Source: Bacillota bacterium (GTDB lineage Bacteria > Bacillota > Clostridia > Acetivibrionales > DSM-1351). From it: DNA of 64,000 nucleotides. Numbering within the stretch: the first letter of the stretch is position 1; each line of letters begins with the position of its first letter. The stretch lies in NCBI GenBank assembly GCA_023391425.1, contig JAEWAX010000032.1:9635-73634 (forward strand), written 5' to 3'. Made by a program: the position numbers and the translations under genes. The notes beneath the pieces are model-generated. The model was not told the origin of the DNA and did not search any database. It was given only the letters and a program-made list of their open reading frames with translations. Below are positions 54,704 through 63,012 of this stretch, piece by piece.

Positions 54704-55534
54704 TTAGGGCGTCATAAGAGCCTTTATGTACGTAGCACTATTTAAATATTCTTCATCTGTATTAAGATGTTCTATGATAAACGGCATGTTTTCATCAAAG
54801 GATAATCCTTTTTCGATTAGGTGTTTGATATTTATCCCGCCGTTTCCAGCACTGGTTTCCCTAAAAAACAGCGTATAATCGTCCTCCATTTTGACATCTT
54901 TCAGATGGCAACTTTTTATATGCCCACCTAGTTTCTCGAAGCATTCGCATATAAATTCCTCATTAAAGAAATACCTTCTTGGTGTAGTTATCCAGTTAAA
55001 AATGTCCATATGAACAGCAAATCTATCTCTGTCCACACACTCAAGCAACTGCAGATACTCATCCGGTCCAGTCGGAAACATCCATGGCATTGACTCGATA
55101 GTAAAATACGTGTTCTTGGGGTTTACCCCATCTATAATCTCCTGAATAGTCTTTACACCCAGTTTCCAGGTTTCCTTTGTAAAATTGTCTTTATATGCAC
55201 CATCCCAGCGAGAGCCTCTTGCACCTATAATATTCACACAACAGCGAGAACCTATTCTATCAGCAAGTTCAAGCTGCCCCACGGCATACTTAATAGCGTT
55301 TTTACGTGCATCTTCATTTAAATCTAATGTATTGCGCCAAACCCCAACCTCTGCTATCACAAGGTTGTTTTTTTTTGCTTCTTTAACATACTCGCCAATA
55401 AGCGCATCATCATTTTCATAAGAGAGTGGGAAATTTATAGTTCCAAGTCCTAAGTTTTTATGTTTCAAAGCCCATTCCTTTGGACTGTTGTGTTTTAATG
55501 GTGAAGATGTCCCAAGTCTCATCTTTAGTATCAT
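54704..55534 (-). CDS. Sugar phosphate isomerase/epimerase-like TIM barrel
   Basis: 276 aa. AP-endonuclease-2-type TIM barrel: WALKHKNLGLGTINFPL, the metal-site Glu in FTIESMPWMFPTGPDEYLQLLE, His in VHMDIFNWI, HIKSCHLKDVKM and the C-terminal Glu-His in PFIIEHLNT. Enzymes of this family isomerise or epimerise sugars (IolE, IolH or YcjR-like). Start at 55534 has AAAGG 1 nt away; ATG 55522 may be the true one. In the operon next to the Gfo/Idh/MocA and VOC genes, a set also seen in inositol or keto-sugar pathways. Substrate unknown. Confidence 0.82.
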   Translation of the reverse strand: MILKMRLGTSSPLKHNSPKEWALKHKNLGLGTINFPLSYENDDALIGEYVKEAKKNNLVIAEVGVWRNTLDLNEDARKNAIKYAVGQLELADRIGSRCCVNIIGARGSRWDGAYKDNFTKETWKLGVKTIQEIIDGVNPKNTYFTIESMPWMFPTGPDEYLQLLECVDRDRFAVHMDIFNWITTPRRYFFNEEFICECFEKLGGHIKSCHLKDVKMEDDYTLFFRETSAGNGGINIKHLIEKGLSFDENMPFIIEHLNTDEEYLNSATYIKALMTP

Positions 55535-55562
55535 GCCTTTCTATTTATTTATAGTGTTAATA

Positions 55563-56027
55563 TCACTTGTTGTAACTCTCAAGAAGCTCAATTACACATT
55601 TTAGATCCGGTGCATCAAAATAATTATATTCGCCACTGCCATCACCATAAACACCTCTTTGAACCAGCTTTAAACCAGCAGTTTCAGCATTTACAACAGC
55701 AGTCTTTGAATCCTTAACTTGAAATGCAATGTGGTGAATGCCCTCGCCCTTCTCGTCAAGATAGTTTCTCCATGTTGAAGGTTCCTCGTTAGGCTGAATC
55801 AATTCAAGCTGTAGTCCCGGACCAACGTCAAAGAAAGCCATCCAACAATAAGCATTTGGAGCAGGTTCACCTTTAAACTTTGTTCCTGTAACCGCATAAT
55901 CACCAATAGGTTGCGTCTCAGGTACGTCAACACCTAAAAACTCAGCCCACTTTCTCTTTGTTGCCTCCACATCTTTAACGATAAATCCTACTTGCGCTAC
56001 TAAATTTGTTCCAACTATTCCTGCCAT
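55563..56027 (-). CDS. VOC-family (glyoxalase-like) protein
   Basis: 154 aa, SD AAAGGAG. VAQVGFIVKDVEATKRKWAEFLG, LQLELIQPNEEPSTWRNYLDEKGEGIHHIAFQVKD with the metal-binding His and Glu in place, as in methylmalonyl-CoA-epimerase-like VOC proteins. Probably an isomerase or epimerase of a sugar-derived intermediate. Diverged relative of the VOC gene at 48022. Between the Gfo/Idh/MocA and TIM-barrel genes in the same operon. Confidence 0.85.
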   Translation of the reverse strand: MAGIVGTNLVAQVGFIVKDVEATKRKWAEFLGVDVPETQPIGDYAVTGTKFKGEPAPNAYCWMAFFDVGPGLQLELIQPNEEPSTWRNYLDEKGEGIHHIAFQVKDSKTAVVNAETAGLKLVQRGVYGDGSGEYNYFDAPDLKCVIELLESYNK

Positions 56028-56063
56028 TTTTTGTCTCCTTTCATGACTTTACTCAGTCAAATA

Positions 56064-57215
56064 TTAAACTTCATCCATATATCCACCTGGTTTTAAAGGC
56101 TCAGGCCTCTCACAGGTAGTTATCATTTTGTAAAACTCACCATTTTCAGATGAAATCATCATTCCCTCTATGGCTTCGGTAATGTGCATTATTAAACTGC
56201 CATTTGCTCTATTATTCGAGTTTGCTTCTATAGCCTTTGCAAGATCAAGTACGCCTAAGCCCCTTGAATAATCTTTAACTCTAGGAAATAGCTCAGGAAG
56301 CTCATAGAACCTATCTTTTCGTGCCATAGCTTCATCTGTTTTTTGATAAACTGTGTCCGTGTATTGTTCTTTCCTATACACTCTAGGAGTGCCGCCGCCA
56401 AAGTTAGGGTCCGGATAGGTGAGCGTTCCGCCATCTCCATATATTTCAAACATCGGAAGGTTCGACCTATAAATATCAAAACTTACATTAAAATTCACAA
56501 CTACGCCACTTTTTAACCTCAATATAGAGGAGTAATGAGTAGGGATCTCTATTTCAATATCCATTCCAGCCTCTCGTCCCACATATATATGTCTAGTATC
56601 GCTACCCTTTGTATTAAGAGCAGCAATGCTCTCTATTGGTCCTAACAGGGATATAATTGCAGAGAGATAATACGGTCCCATATCAAATAAAGGGCCGCTG
56701 TTCTTCATATAAAAAGGTGTAGGGTTAGGGTGCCAGGTTTCAACCCCAAAGGTGGTCATGTTCGCCGTGACAAAGAAAGGCTTTCCTATAAGATTAGCAT
56801 CAAGATAATATCTCATGCTCTGAAGCCCTGACGCTAAAAAGGTGTCCGGTGCACAACCAACTTTAACACCCTTTGCAGCTGCTAAATCCAAAACTTCCTT
56901 TGCAGCTTTTAAATTGGGTGCAAACGGTTTCTCGCTAAAAAGATGTTTACCAGCTGTTATTATCCGCTTGCCCAACTCAACATGAAACTGTGGTGGTGTG
57001 AGATTTATTACAATCTCAACTTCATCATCATTTAACAATTCTTCCGTCGTATATGCCTTTCTTATCCCAAACTCCGATGCTAGTTTTTGCGAAAGCTCTA
57101 CATTTATATCTGCACAAGCGATTACTTCAAGATTTTTGTAAAATGCTTTTATATCGGCAAGATATGTTCTGCTAATAACTCCAGATCCAAGTATACCTAT
57201 TTTAAATACTCGCAT
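56064..57215 (-). CDS. Gfo/Idh/MocA-family oxidoreductase
   Basis: 383 aa, SD AAAGGAG. Rossmann loop GILGSGVISRTYLADI, the family motif EKPFAPNLKAAKEVLDLA with the catalytic Lys in SEKPFA, and a C-terminal alpha/beta dimer domain. Uses NAD(P) to oxidise or reduce a sugar. First gene of the minus-strand operon that runs through the importer to the GH43 gene. A keto-sugar intermediate would link it to the TIM-barrel, VOC and tautomerase enzymes. Confidence 0.92.
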   Translation of the reverse strand: MRVFKIGILGSGVISRTYLADIKAFYKNLEVIACADINVELSQKLASEFGIRKAYTTEELLNDDEVEIVINLTPPQFHVELGKRIITAGKHLFSEKPFAPNLKAAKEVLDLAAAKGVKVGCAPDTFLASGLQSMRYYLDANLIGKPFFVTANMTTFGVETWHPNPTPFYMKNSGPLFDMGPYYLSAIISLLGPIESIAALNTKGSDTRHIYVGREAGMDIEIEIPTHYSSILRLKSGVVVNFNVSFDIYRSNLPMFEIYGDGGTLTYPDPNFGGGTPRVYRKEQYTDTVYQKTDEAMARKDRFYELPELFPRVKDYSRGLGVLDLAKAIEANSNNRANGSLIMHITEAIEGMMISSENGEFYKMITTCERPEPLKPGGYMDEV

Positions 57216-57298
57216 AATATTACTCCTTTCTTATAATGCATAAGTTCAAATATAATTTTTCGGTTGTAGAAAAATTTTATTACCTCTGGCGTTTCAAC

Positions 57299-57378
57299 GA
57301 GGCAAGAGATATGTGCTCACCGACTGAAAACTGAAGCGGAACTCGCCACCTATAGAGGTGGGGGACATTTTTTGCCTC
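57299..57378. other. Structured region, possible IS200/IS605-type end relic
   Basis: Outer arms GAGGCAA (57299-57305) and TTGCCTC (57372-57378) enclose a hairpin CCACCT-ATAG-AGGTGG (57346-57361). Hairpins of the type CCACCTATAGAGGTGG are common near the ends of IS200/IS605 elements in Clostridia. No TnpA or TnpB frame is present. It could instead be a leader structure of the sugar operon. The rest of 57216-57672 is promoter DNA without a clear -35/-10 pair. Confidence 0.3.
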
Positions 57379-57672
57379 TTTATTAGACTTATACAAATGT
57401 AAACCATTTCAGTGTGTCTTGTTATTAATATATTATCAATTTTACATCCTACTTACTTTTTAAAAATTGTGTAGTACCTATGCATATTTTATTATAATTA
57501 TTTTTGTTGTATATATTGTGTCCCTAATAAAACACTGATATTAAAGCCCTTTGTCAACTTTGTATGCATATCCTTCTTTTAGACTTATCAAATATTGCTA
57601 TTTGATATTATTACTGATAGACTAATTTTATACAAAGCTTCACCTATATAACCGGTAAAGGAGATTTTGCTT

Positions 57673-58533
57673 ATGCACACGGAAAATTATTTCGAGAGAT
57701 TGAATTTTAGTAGTGGGAAGAAAATTAATGTGTCAAAGAAAATCGATATAAATTTTTCTAATACGATGCATTGGCATCCTTTTATCGAAATACTTTTAAG
57801 CCTTTATGATAATAATGAAGTAACGATTAATTTCACCGAACATGTTCTTAAAACTAATGACCTGGTCATAATTTACCCTGGTGACTTGCATTCGCTTGTT
57901 CCTGTAGCTGAAAATGCTTTTATTCTCGTTCAGTTTCCCCTTGACTTACTGATTATTATGAGTGAGTTTAATAGATATTTTTCTGTGCTTAGCCAGTATC
58001 ATTGCATTAAATATGACCCATCAAATATTGATGCCGACAGAATGATTATTTTAATAAAAAAATTGCCCGAGCTTTATTATTCCGACACGCTTTTTAATGA
58101 AGTTCGTATATACTCCCTTCTCCTGGAGCTTTTTGCAAAACTTGGGCAATACTGCGTCAATGCTAAGAAAGAAGAATTCTCTGATGATGCAAAAAGAGAT
58201 TATAAGTCTACTAATCTAATTACAGAAGCTTGCCTTTACATATCAGAAAACTGTACTAAGCCTCTTACGCTAGACGATGTTTCTCATCACATAGGGGTTA
58301 GCAAGTCCCATTTCTCACATTTATTCAAAAAATATACGAATATGACATTTATAGACTTCCTTACTACTGAGCGTATCAAGAGAACAGAATTTTTGATTTC
58401 GAATCCAAAGGCACATATAATTGATATTGCATTTGACTCAGGATTTTCAAGCCTATCTTCATTTAACCGTGCTTTTAAAAAAATAAAAGGGATTTCTCCT
58501 AGCGAATTTAGGGAAAGGATAACTAATAAGTAA
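57673..58533 (+). CDS. AraC-family regulator, probably of the xylo-oligosaccharide operon
   Basis: 286 aa from ATG 57673 (AAAGGAG, 9-nt spacer; an in-frame TTG at 57667 is too close to the SD). N-terminal cupin-like domain (MHWHPFIEILLSLYDNNEVTINF, IIYPGDLHSLVP) and C-terminal double HTH (about 185-285) with LTLDDVSHHIGVSKSHFSHLFKKYTN and IIDIAFDSGFSSLSSFNRAFKKIKGISPSEFR. Divergent from the Gfo/Idh/MocA-led operon, the usual place for a local regulator. A sugar ligand is inferred. Confidence 0.93.
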   Translation: MHTENYFERLNFSSGKKINVSKKIDINFSNTMHWHPFIEILLSLYDNNEVTINFTEHVLKTNDLVIIYPGDLHSLVPVAENAFILVQFPLDLLIIMSEFNRYFSVLSQYHCIKYDPSNIDADRMIILIKKLPELYYSDTLFNEVRIYSLLLELFAKLGQYCVNAKKEEFSDDAKRDYKSTNLITEACLYISENCTKPLTLDDVSHHIGVSKSHFSHLFKKYTNMTFIDFLTTERIKRTEFLISNPKAHIIDIAFDSGFSSLSSFNRAFKKIKGISPSEFRERITNK

Positions 58534-58558
58534 GCATCTAAACCCCAGCAATGATTCA

Positions 58559-58735
58559 TGGCGTTTGGATGTAACTTATTTAAAAATCCGTGAAGAAGAT
58601 ATGTATCCTTATCGGGCTGTAGACTCCTCTGGTAATACTATAGATTTTTGGTTATCTATGAACCGTGATAAAAACTCGGCCAAAAACTTTCTAAAAAGAG
58701 CTCTTTCCTCCCCTCATTCTTCCCTTATTTCTCTG
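58559..58735 (+). pseudogene. IS6-family transposase fragment
   Basis: Frame starting WRLDVTYLKIREEDMYPYRAVDSSGNTIDFWLS and continuing NRDKNSAKNFLKRAL matches the DDE core of IS6/IS240 transposases (WxxDETYIKVKG..YLYRAVD..GNTIDF.LS..R...AA..FL..AL). The first catalytic Asp remains (LDVTY), the usual Glu is Val. Start, end and inverted repeats are missing. It lies right behind the AraC gene. The rest of 58534-59024 holds no gene I can support. Confidence 0.7.
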
Positions 58736-59024
58736 ACAAGTGCGTTCATACGTTTTATTATCTTTCAGCATCATTACTCCTTTTCAATTCTTATGAATAG
58801 CTTATAGAAAATTTTTCAAAATAGTAGTTATTATTAATCTATCATCTACGTTAGTATACATTAGCCATGTACAGGATGCGATTAAAACGTTTAGCGGAAA
58901 AGAAATGAAAAATAAAAATTACTGATTTTAATACACAATGATGAACTATAGACAATTATGTTATATAATAAATCATGTTAGGAGTTGTATCCTGATATGT
59001 ATATCTTAATAATGGGAGGTTATC

Positions 59025-61013
59025 ATGAAATACTATGTAGATGCAAATGCTGCGAAAGACGGCAATGGTTCCATTGAAAGACCATTCCGACGAATCAATG
59101 AAGCCGCGAAGTTGGCGCTTCCCAACGATGAAGTGCTGGTTGCACCGGGGGTTTACCGGGAATATGTAGATCCTGTTCATGCCGGTACTGAAGATGCCCG
59201 TATCACTTATTCCAGTACTACACCTCTTGGTGCTGTGATCACCGGCGCGGAACAGATAAAAACCTGGCAACATTATATAGAAAATGTCTGGGTATGCCGG
59301 ATTGCAAACAGCGTTTTCGGTGAATACAATCCTTATACAACTTTAGTATATGGAGACTGGTATTTCGCTACACCGAATAAACATACCGGCTGTATTTATT
59401 TAAATGACAAGGCTCTGTATGAAGCCACAACTTTAGAAGAGTGTATCAAGGGCGATGTTTATGAATGTAGCTGGGTACCTGAAGAATCTGTTTATAAGTG
59501 GTATACAGAACAAGATACAGACGCTGATGAAACGATTATTTATGCCAATTTTCAGGGTCAAGTTCCAAATGAGGAAAATGTAGAGATTAATGTCCGCCGC
59601 AGGTGTTTTATGCCTTCTATAACCGGCATCGGTTACCATACGGTCAGTGGATTTAAAATTGATAAAGCTGCCACCACCTGGGCACCGCCTGCAGCTTTTC
59701 AGGATGGCATGATCGGTCCTCACTGGAGCAAAGGCTGGATCATTGAGGATTGTGAAATTTCAAACAGCAAGTGTGCAGGCATTTCTCTGGGCAAATATCT
59801 TGATCCTGACAACGATCATTACTTTACAAATAAATATGTAAAGAGTCCTACCCAGATGGAACGAGATGCGGTTTGCCGTGGCCAGTATCACGGATGGCTG
59901 AAAGAAAAAATCGGCAGTCACATAGTTCGCCGCTGTAACATTCACCACTGTGAACAGGGCGGCATTATTGGCCGTATGGGCGGTGTGTTTAGTACCATTG
60001 AGGACAACCATATTCACCATATTAATAATATGATGGAACTAGGCGGAGCAGAAATTGCCGGGATAAAAATGCATGCAGCCATTGATGTGGTCATGCGCCG
60101 CAACCATATCCACAATTGTACGATGGGAATCTGGTGTGACTGGGAAGCACAGGGCACACGTATTACCCAGAACCTGCTGCATGATAACCAGCGGCCATCG
60201 TATGCCAAAAATCTTCCGGGAAGTATGATGTCTCAGGATATATTTGTAGAAGTCGGCCATGGTCCAACTCTGATCGATAACAATATTCTGCTCTCAGACG
60301 CCAGCCTTCGTTTTGCAACAGAGGGCGTGGCTATGGTTCACAACCTTATCTGTGGTGCGCTAACCGACGTCGGTGGTGGAACAGGTCCACGCTATACACC
60401 ATATCACATGCCACACCGTACGGAAGTAATGGGCTTTATGACCATTCTTCATGGCGACAACCGTTTCTACAACAATATCTTTGTCCAGAAATGGCCTTCT
60501 GAAGACTATGTGATCTACAATGATCAAAGCGTAGAACCCATGCGGGAAAACAGACTTGTCGGCACACACGTTTTTGATGAATACCCAACCTATGATGAAT
60601 GGATTGCGCAGTTCGATTTTTCCCAGCGTCCAAACATGATGGCTTTAGAACCTGCTCATTCAGGTCATCTGCCAGTCTGGAGCGAAGGGAATGTATATCT
60701 GAACGGTGCAAAGCCATGGAAAAAAGAAGTGAACGGTCTGTTCGTTGAAAACAATGATCAGGATTTTAAAATAGAACTGGTGGAAAAAGACGGTTATTAT
60801 TATCTGAGCACAAATGTATATGATTACCTCAAGGATTTCAGCGATCGGATGATCCACACTGAAATTCTCGGCAAAGCCTTCGAACCGGAAGCATACTTTG
60901 AAAACGCGGATGGGACACCGATACGCTTTGACGAGGACTACTTCGGAAATCATCGCGGTATTCATGTTATCCCGGGTCCGTTCGCATCATCTTCTGATAA
61001 TATTAAACTATAA
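59025..61013 (+). CDS. GH120 beta-xylosidase (right-handed beta-helix)
   Basis: 662 aa, SD GGGAGG. Strong resemblance, from memory, to XylC of Thermoanaerobacterium, the GH120 reference: VGVYREYV-type helix start, FGEYNPY, TIIYANFQGQVPNEENVEINVRR, WAPPAAFQDGMIGPHWSKGWIIEDCEIS, EIAGIKMHAAIDV, and the catalytic segments DWEAQGT (Asp372, nucleophile) and FVEVGHGP (Glu409, acid/base). About 14 extra residues (RPSYAKNLPGSMMS) lie between the two, absent in my memory of XylC. No signal peptide, so it works in the cytosol on imported xylo-oligosaccharides with the GH43 enzyme. GC content is visibly higher than its neighbours. Confidence 0.88.
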   Translation: MKYYVDANAAKDGNGSIERPFRRINEAAKLALPNDEVLVAPGVYREYVDPVHAGTEDARITYSSTTPLGAVITGAEQIKTWQHYIENVWVCRIANSVFGEYNPYTTLVYGDWYFATPNKHTGCIYLNDKALYEATTLEECIKGDVYECSWVPEESVYKWYTEQDTDADETIIYANFQGQVPNEENVEINVRRRCFMPSITGIGYHTVSGFKIDKAATTWAPPAAFQDGMIGPHWSKGWIIEDCEISNSKCAGISLGKYLDPDNDHYFTNKYVKSPTQMERDAVCRGQYHGWLKEKIGSHIVRRCNIHHCEQGGIIGRMGGVFSTIEDNHIHHINNMMELGGAEIAGIKMHAAIDVVMRRNHIHNCTMGIWCDWEAQGTRITQNLLHDNQRPSYAKNLPGSMMSQDIFVEVGHGPTLIDNNILLSDASLRFATEGVAMVHNLICGALTDVGGGTGPRYTPYHMPHRTEVMGFMTILHGDNRFYNNIFVQKWPSEDYVIYNDQSVEPMRENRLVGTHVFDEYPTYDEWIAQFDFSQRPNMMALEPAHSGHLPVWSEGNVYLNGAKPWKKEVNGLFVENNDQDFKIELVEKDGYYYLSTNVYDYLKDFSDRMIHTEILGKAFEPEAYFENADGTPIRFDEDYFGNHRGIHVIPGPFASSSDNIKL

Positions 61014-61057
61014 TCACAAGTATAAACCCTATATGTAACCAATAGTGACGTTTCATT

Positions 61058-61115
61058 TCTGGCATATTAATTTAAAAGTTTTAATTAATATGCCAGAGGG
61101 GGACGTCCTTTTTTG
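61058..61115 (+). terminator. Terminator-like stem after the GH120 gene
   Basis: Long stem TCTGGCATATTAATT / AATTAATATGCCAGA (61058-61097, small bulge), followed by GGACGTCC and TTTTTT. Stops transcription between GH120 and the convergent SDR gene. Confidence 0.6.
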
Positions 61116-61175
61116 TCATGTGGACACATTTATACCTTGCGAATATCTATTGACAGTAGATTGTCTTATATTTGT

Positions 61176-61203
61176 TCAATCTAGTAATACTATTCTAGAT
61201 TGA
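61176..61203. repeat. 9-bp inverted repeat in the GH120-SDR gap
   Basis: TCAATCTAG (61176-61184) and CTAGATTGA (61195-61203), perfect arms, 10-nt spacer. The gap between convergent genes has no other use for an operator, so this may be a relic. A TTGACA lies 20 bp upstream but no -10 fits. Confidence 0.35.
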
Positions 61204-61307
61204 GATAATTATTAATGAATGCGTATTCTGGCGTAATCCACTTTTACCCCTATATTATTATATACGGATTCTGATTCTTTATTGTTCAGTTATCAGGCTG
61301 CTTTGTT

Positions 61308-62096
61308 CTAAATCAGCCTGTCTTTGCGGAAGCCCGCGGTTATAAAACGCCATGCAGCCTTTCTGTTTGTCAGCCATGCGATTTGAGCATCGTTCTTGGT
61401 ATTGCTGAGTATTCTTGGTATAAAAAATTTTGCAACTGTTTCAGGTTTGTCAGCTAATATATTGAATATCTTTCTGAACTTCTCATCTTCTATTACTTTA
61501 GACTGCTCACCGTCGGGCGTTTTTGTGATAAAATCAGTCAGCATCATGCCCGGAGATAACCGTCCAGCTATTACAGCGGTACCCTCCAGTTCCTTGGCAA
61601 GCCCTTTTATAAAGTACGTTAACGCATGCTTGGTAGTACCGTACAGTATTGTTTTAATCTGTATCATGTTGTTTGACCCAAGACCTTCCATGCTGTATAT
61701 CGCGCCATGCCCCTGTTTAACCATCCCTGCTGCCGCAATCTGTGAACCGTATATCATTCCAGTAATATTTGTCTTAATTATGTTTTCAGTGTAAGCTTCG
61801 CCCGTTTCCCACGAAAACATGTACGGCGTGTTTTGCCCCGCGTTATTGATCCATATATCTATCCTGCCCCATTTTTCCACAGAAGAGTCCCAGATGCTTT
61901 TCAGACTTGCTTTTTTCTGAACGTTGCATGGTACATAGATGTATTTCCCCTTAAAGAGCGACAGTGAAGCGCTGGCCGCTTCCGGCAACGCTTCACCCCT
62001 TCCGGACAGCGTAACATTGCACCCGGCTCGCAGAAACTCCATTGCCATACAAAACCCAATCCCCCGTGTACTGCCGGTTATCACTACATTTTTCAT
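61308..62096 (-). CDS. Short-chain dehydrogenase/reductase
   Basis: 262 aa, SD TAAGGAGG. TGSTRGIGF cofactor loop, NNAGQN, IYSMEGLGSNNM and YGTTKHALTYFIKGL (YxxxK). The catalytic Ser position reads YSMEGLG. C-terminal extension is short and basic. Follows the flavodoxin gene by 12 bp, so the two are an operon; similar flavodoxin-SDR pairs are not a known pathway to me. Substrate unknown. Confidence 0.88.
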   Translation of the reverse strand: MKNVVITGSTRGIGFCMAMEFLRAGCNVTLSGRGEALPEAASASLSLFKGKYIYVPCNVQKKASLKSIWDSSVEKWGRIDIWINNAGQNTPYMFSWETGEAYTENIIKTNITGMIYGSQIAAAGMVKQGHGAIYSMEGLGSNNMIQIKTILYGTTKHALTYFIKGLAKELEGTAVIAGRLSPGMMLTDFITKTPDGEQSKVIEDEKFRKIFNILADKPETVAKFFIPRILSNTKNDAQIAWLTNRKAAWRFITAGFRKDRLI

Positions 62097-62108
62097 AATA
62101 AGTCCTCC

Positions 62109-62594
62109 TTACCTTGTGTTCAGCCATTCCAGAACAAGCTTGAGATTTTCCTCTTTTACGCCGTCAAAACCATTTTCAATGATAGATATGGCTTCTTCGA
62201 GCTTTTCATCTTTGTCCTTCTGGCTTTTAAGCATCTTCAGAAACATGGATAGCATGATTTTATCAATGCCCTTTATTTCTTTCAAAGGAAAGCATCCGCC
62301 GCGCAGGTAAAAAAGTGGTATGCCTTCGATCTTATTCCTTGCGATAACTGTTTCAATATTTGGCTCAGCGTTTCGTCCAGTGCCCGATCCACAAATAGCT
62401 ATGACCTTATATTTTCGCAGTTTATCAAACCCCTGTATCTTCCCGACTTTCATCCAGCCAAGAAAAATGATTTCTTCGTCTTGATTAACCTTTGAAAGTT
62501 CTTTAACTCGAAAAACCTTTAGTCCCGTCTTTTCAGCGAGCATTTCCGCATACCTCTTTGTAAAACCCGTTTTTGATTCATAAACAATTATCAT
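62109..62594 (-). CDS. Flavodoxin-domain protein
   Basis: 161 aa, SD AAAGGAGG. N-terminal FMN loop IIVYESKTGFTKRYAEML, the second loop FLGWMKVGKI and AICGSGTGRN. Electron carrier or FMN-dependent reductase similar to protoporphyrinogen-oxidase-like flavodoxins (HemG type). A long C-terminal helical part (KEIKGIDKIMLSMFLKMLKSQKDKDEKLEEAI) is characteristic of that subgroup. First gene of an operon with the SDR. Confidence 0.85.
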   Translation of the reverse strand: MIIVYESKTGFTKRYAEMLAEKTGLKVFRVKELSKVNQDEEIIFLGWMKVGKIQGFDKLRKYKVIAICGSGTGRNAEPNIETVIARNKIEGIPLFYLRGGCFPLKEIKGIDKIMLSMFLKMLKSQKDKDEKLEEAISIIENGFDGVKEENLKLVLEWLNTR

Positions 62595-62774
62595 TTCATC
62601 TTGAACCTCCTTTCATTCCTTTCAAAATGTGTTCAGCCAATAATATGTATTTTGATATCTATTTATGAGATTTACTTTCCCTGATTGCGATTAACTCATC
62701 ATTCAATTCAGGAATATCGTCAATTTTCCTAATCATTTAACTATTGCACAGTGATCATTATTATCGCTTCAGCA

Positions 62775-63012
62775 GTAGCTTGTTTCAGCTCGCCTTTGCA
62801 CTTCGTACTTGCCTAGTGGACGTGCCTTGCATGGGTGGTACAGCAGCCTCTTCCAGTCGTATCTCCCTTTACAAGCAGTGTTGCGTTCTCAGCAGTAGAA
62901 TGTTTCCAATCACGCTTCGCTTTGGCTCGTGTTCTTGGACATTCCTTGCATGGAACGTACATCTACTTCTTCGGTCGTTCTACTTCCTCAGAAGCAGTGT
63001 TACGTTCTCAAC
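62775..63012 (-). repeat. Two tandem 119-bp repeats at the rlmD 3' end
   Basis: On the minus strand both units start GAGAACGYAACACTGCTT (tops at 63012 and 62893) and share CCATGCAAGG and GTCCA at equal distance. The first unit begins inside rlmD and encodes its last residues (ENVTLLLRK-stop); the second keeps ENATLLV without stop. Decayed copies lie at 23941 and 36016. A unit frame in the second copy reads YVPCKECPRTRAKAK. Nature unknown: gene-tail duplication or attachment-site scars. Confidence 0.65.

Noticed and set aside
62775..63012. Repeats as a CRISPR array
   Set aside because: Only two units, similarity spread over the whole 119 bp, no constant-length repeat/spacer pattern and no cas genes.
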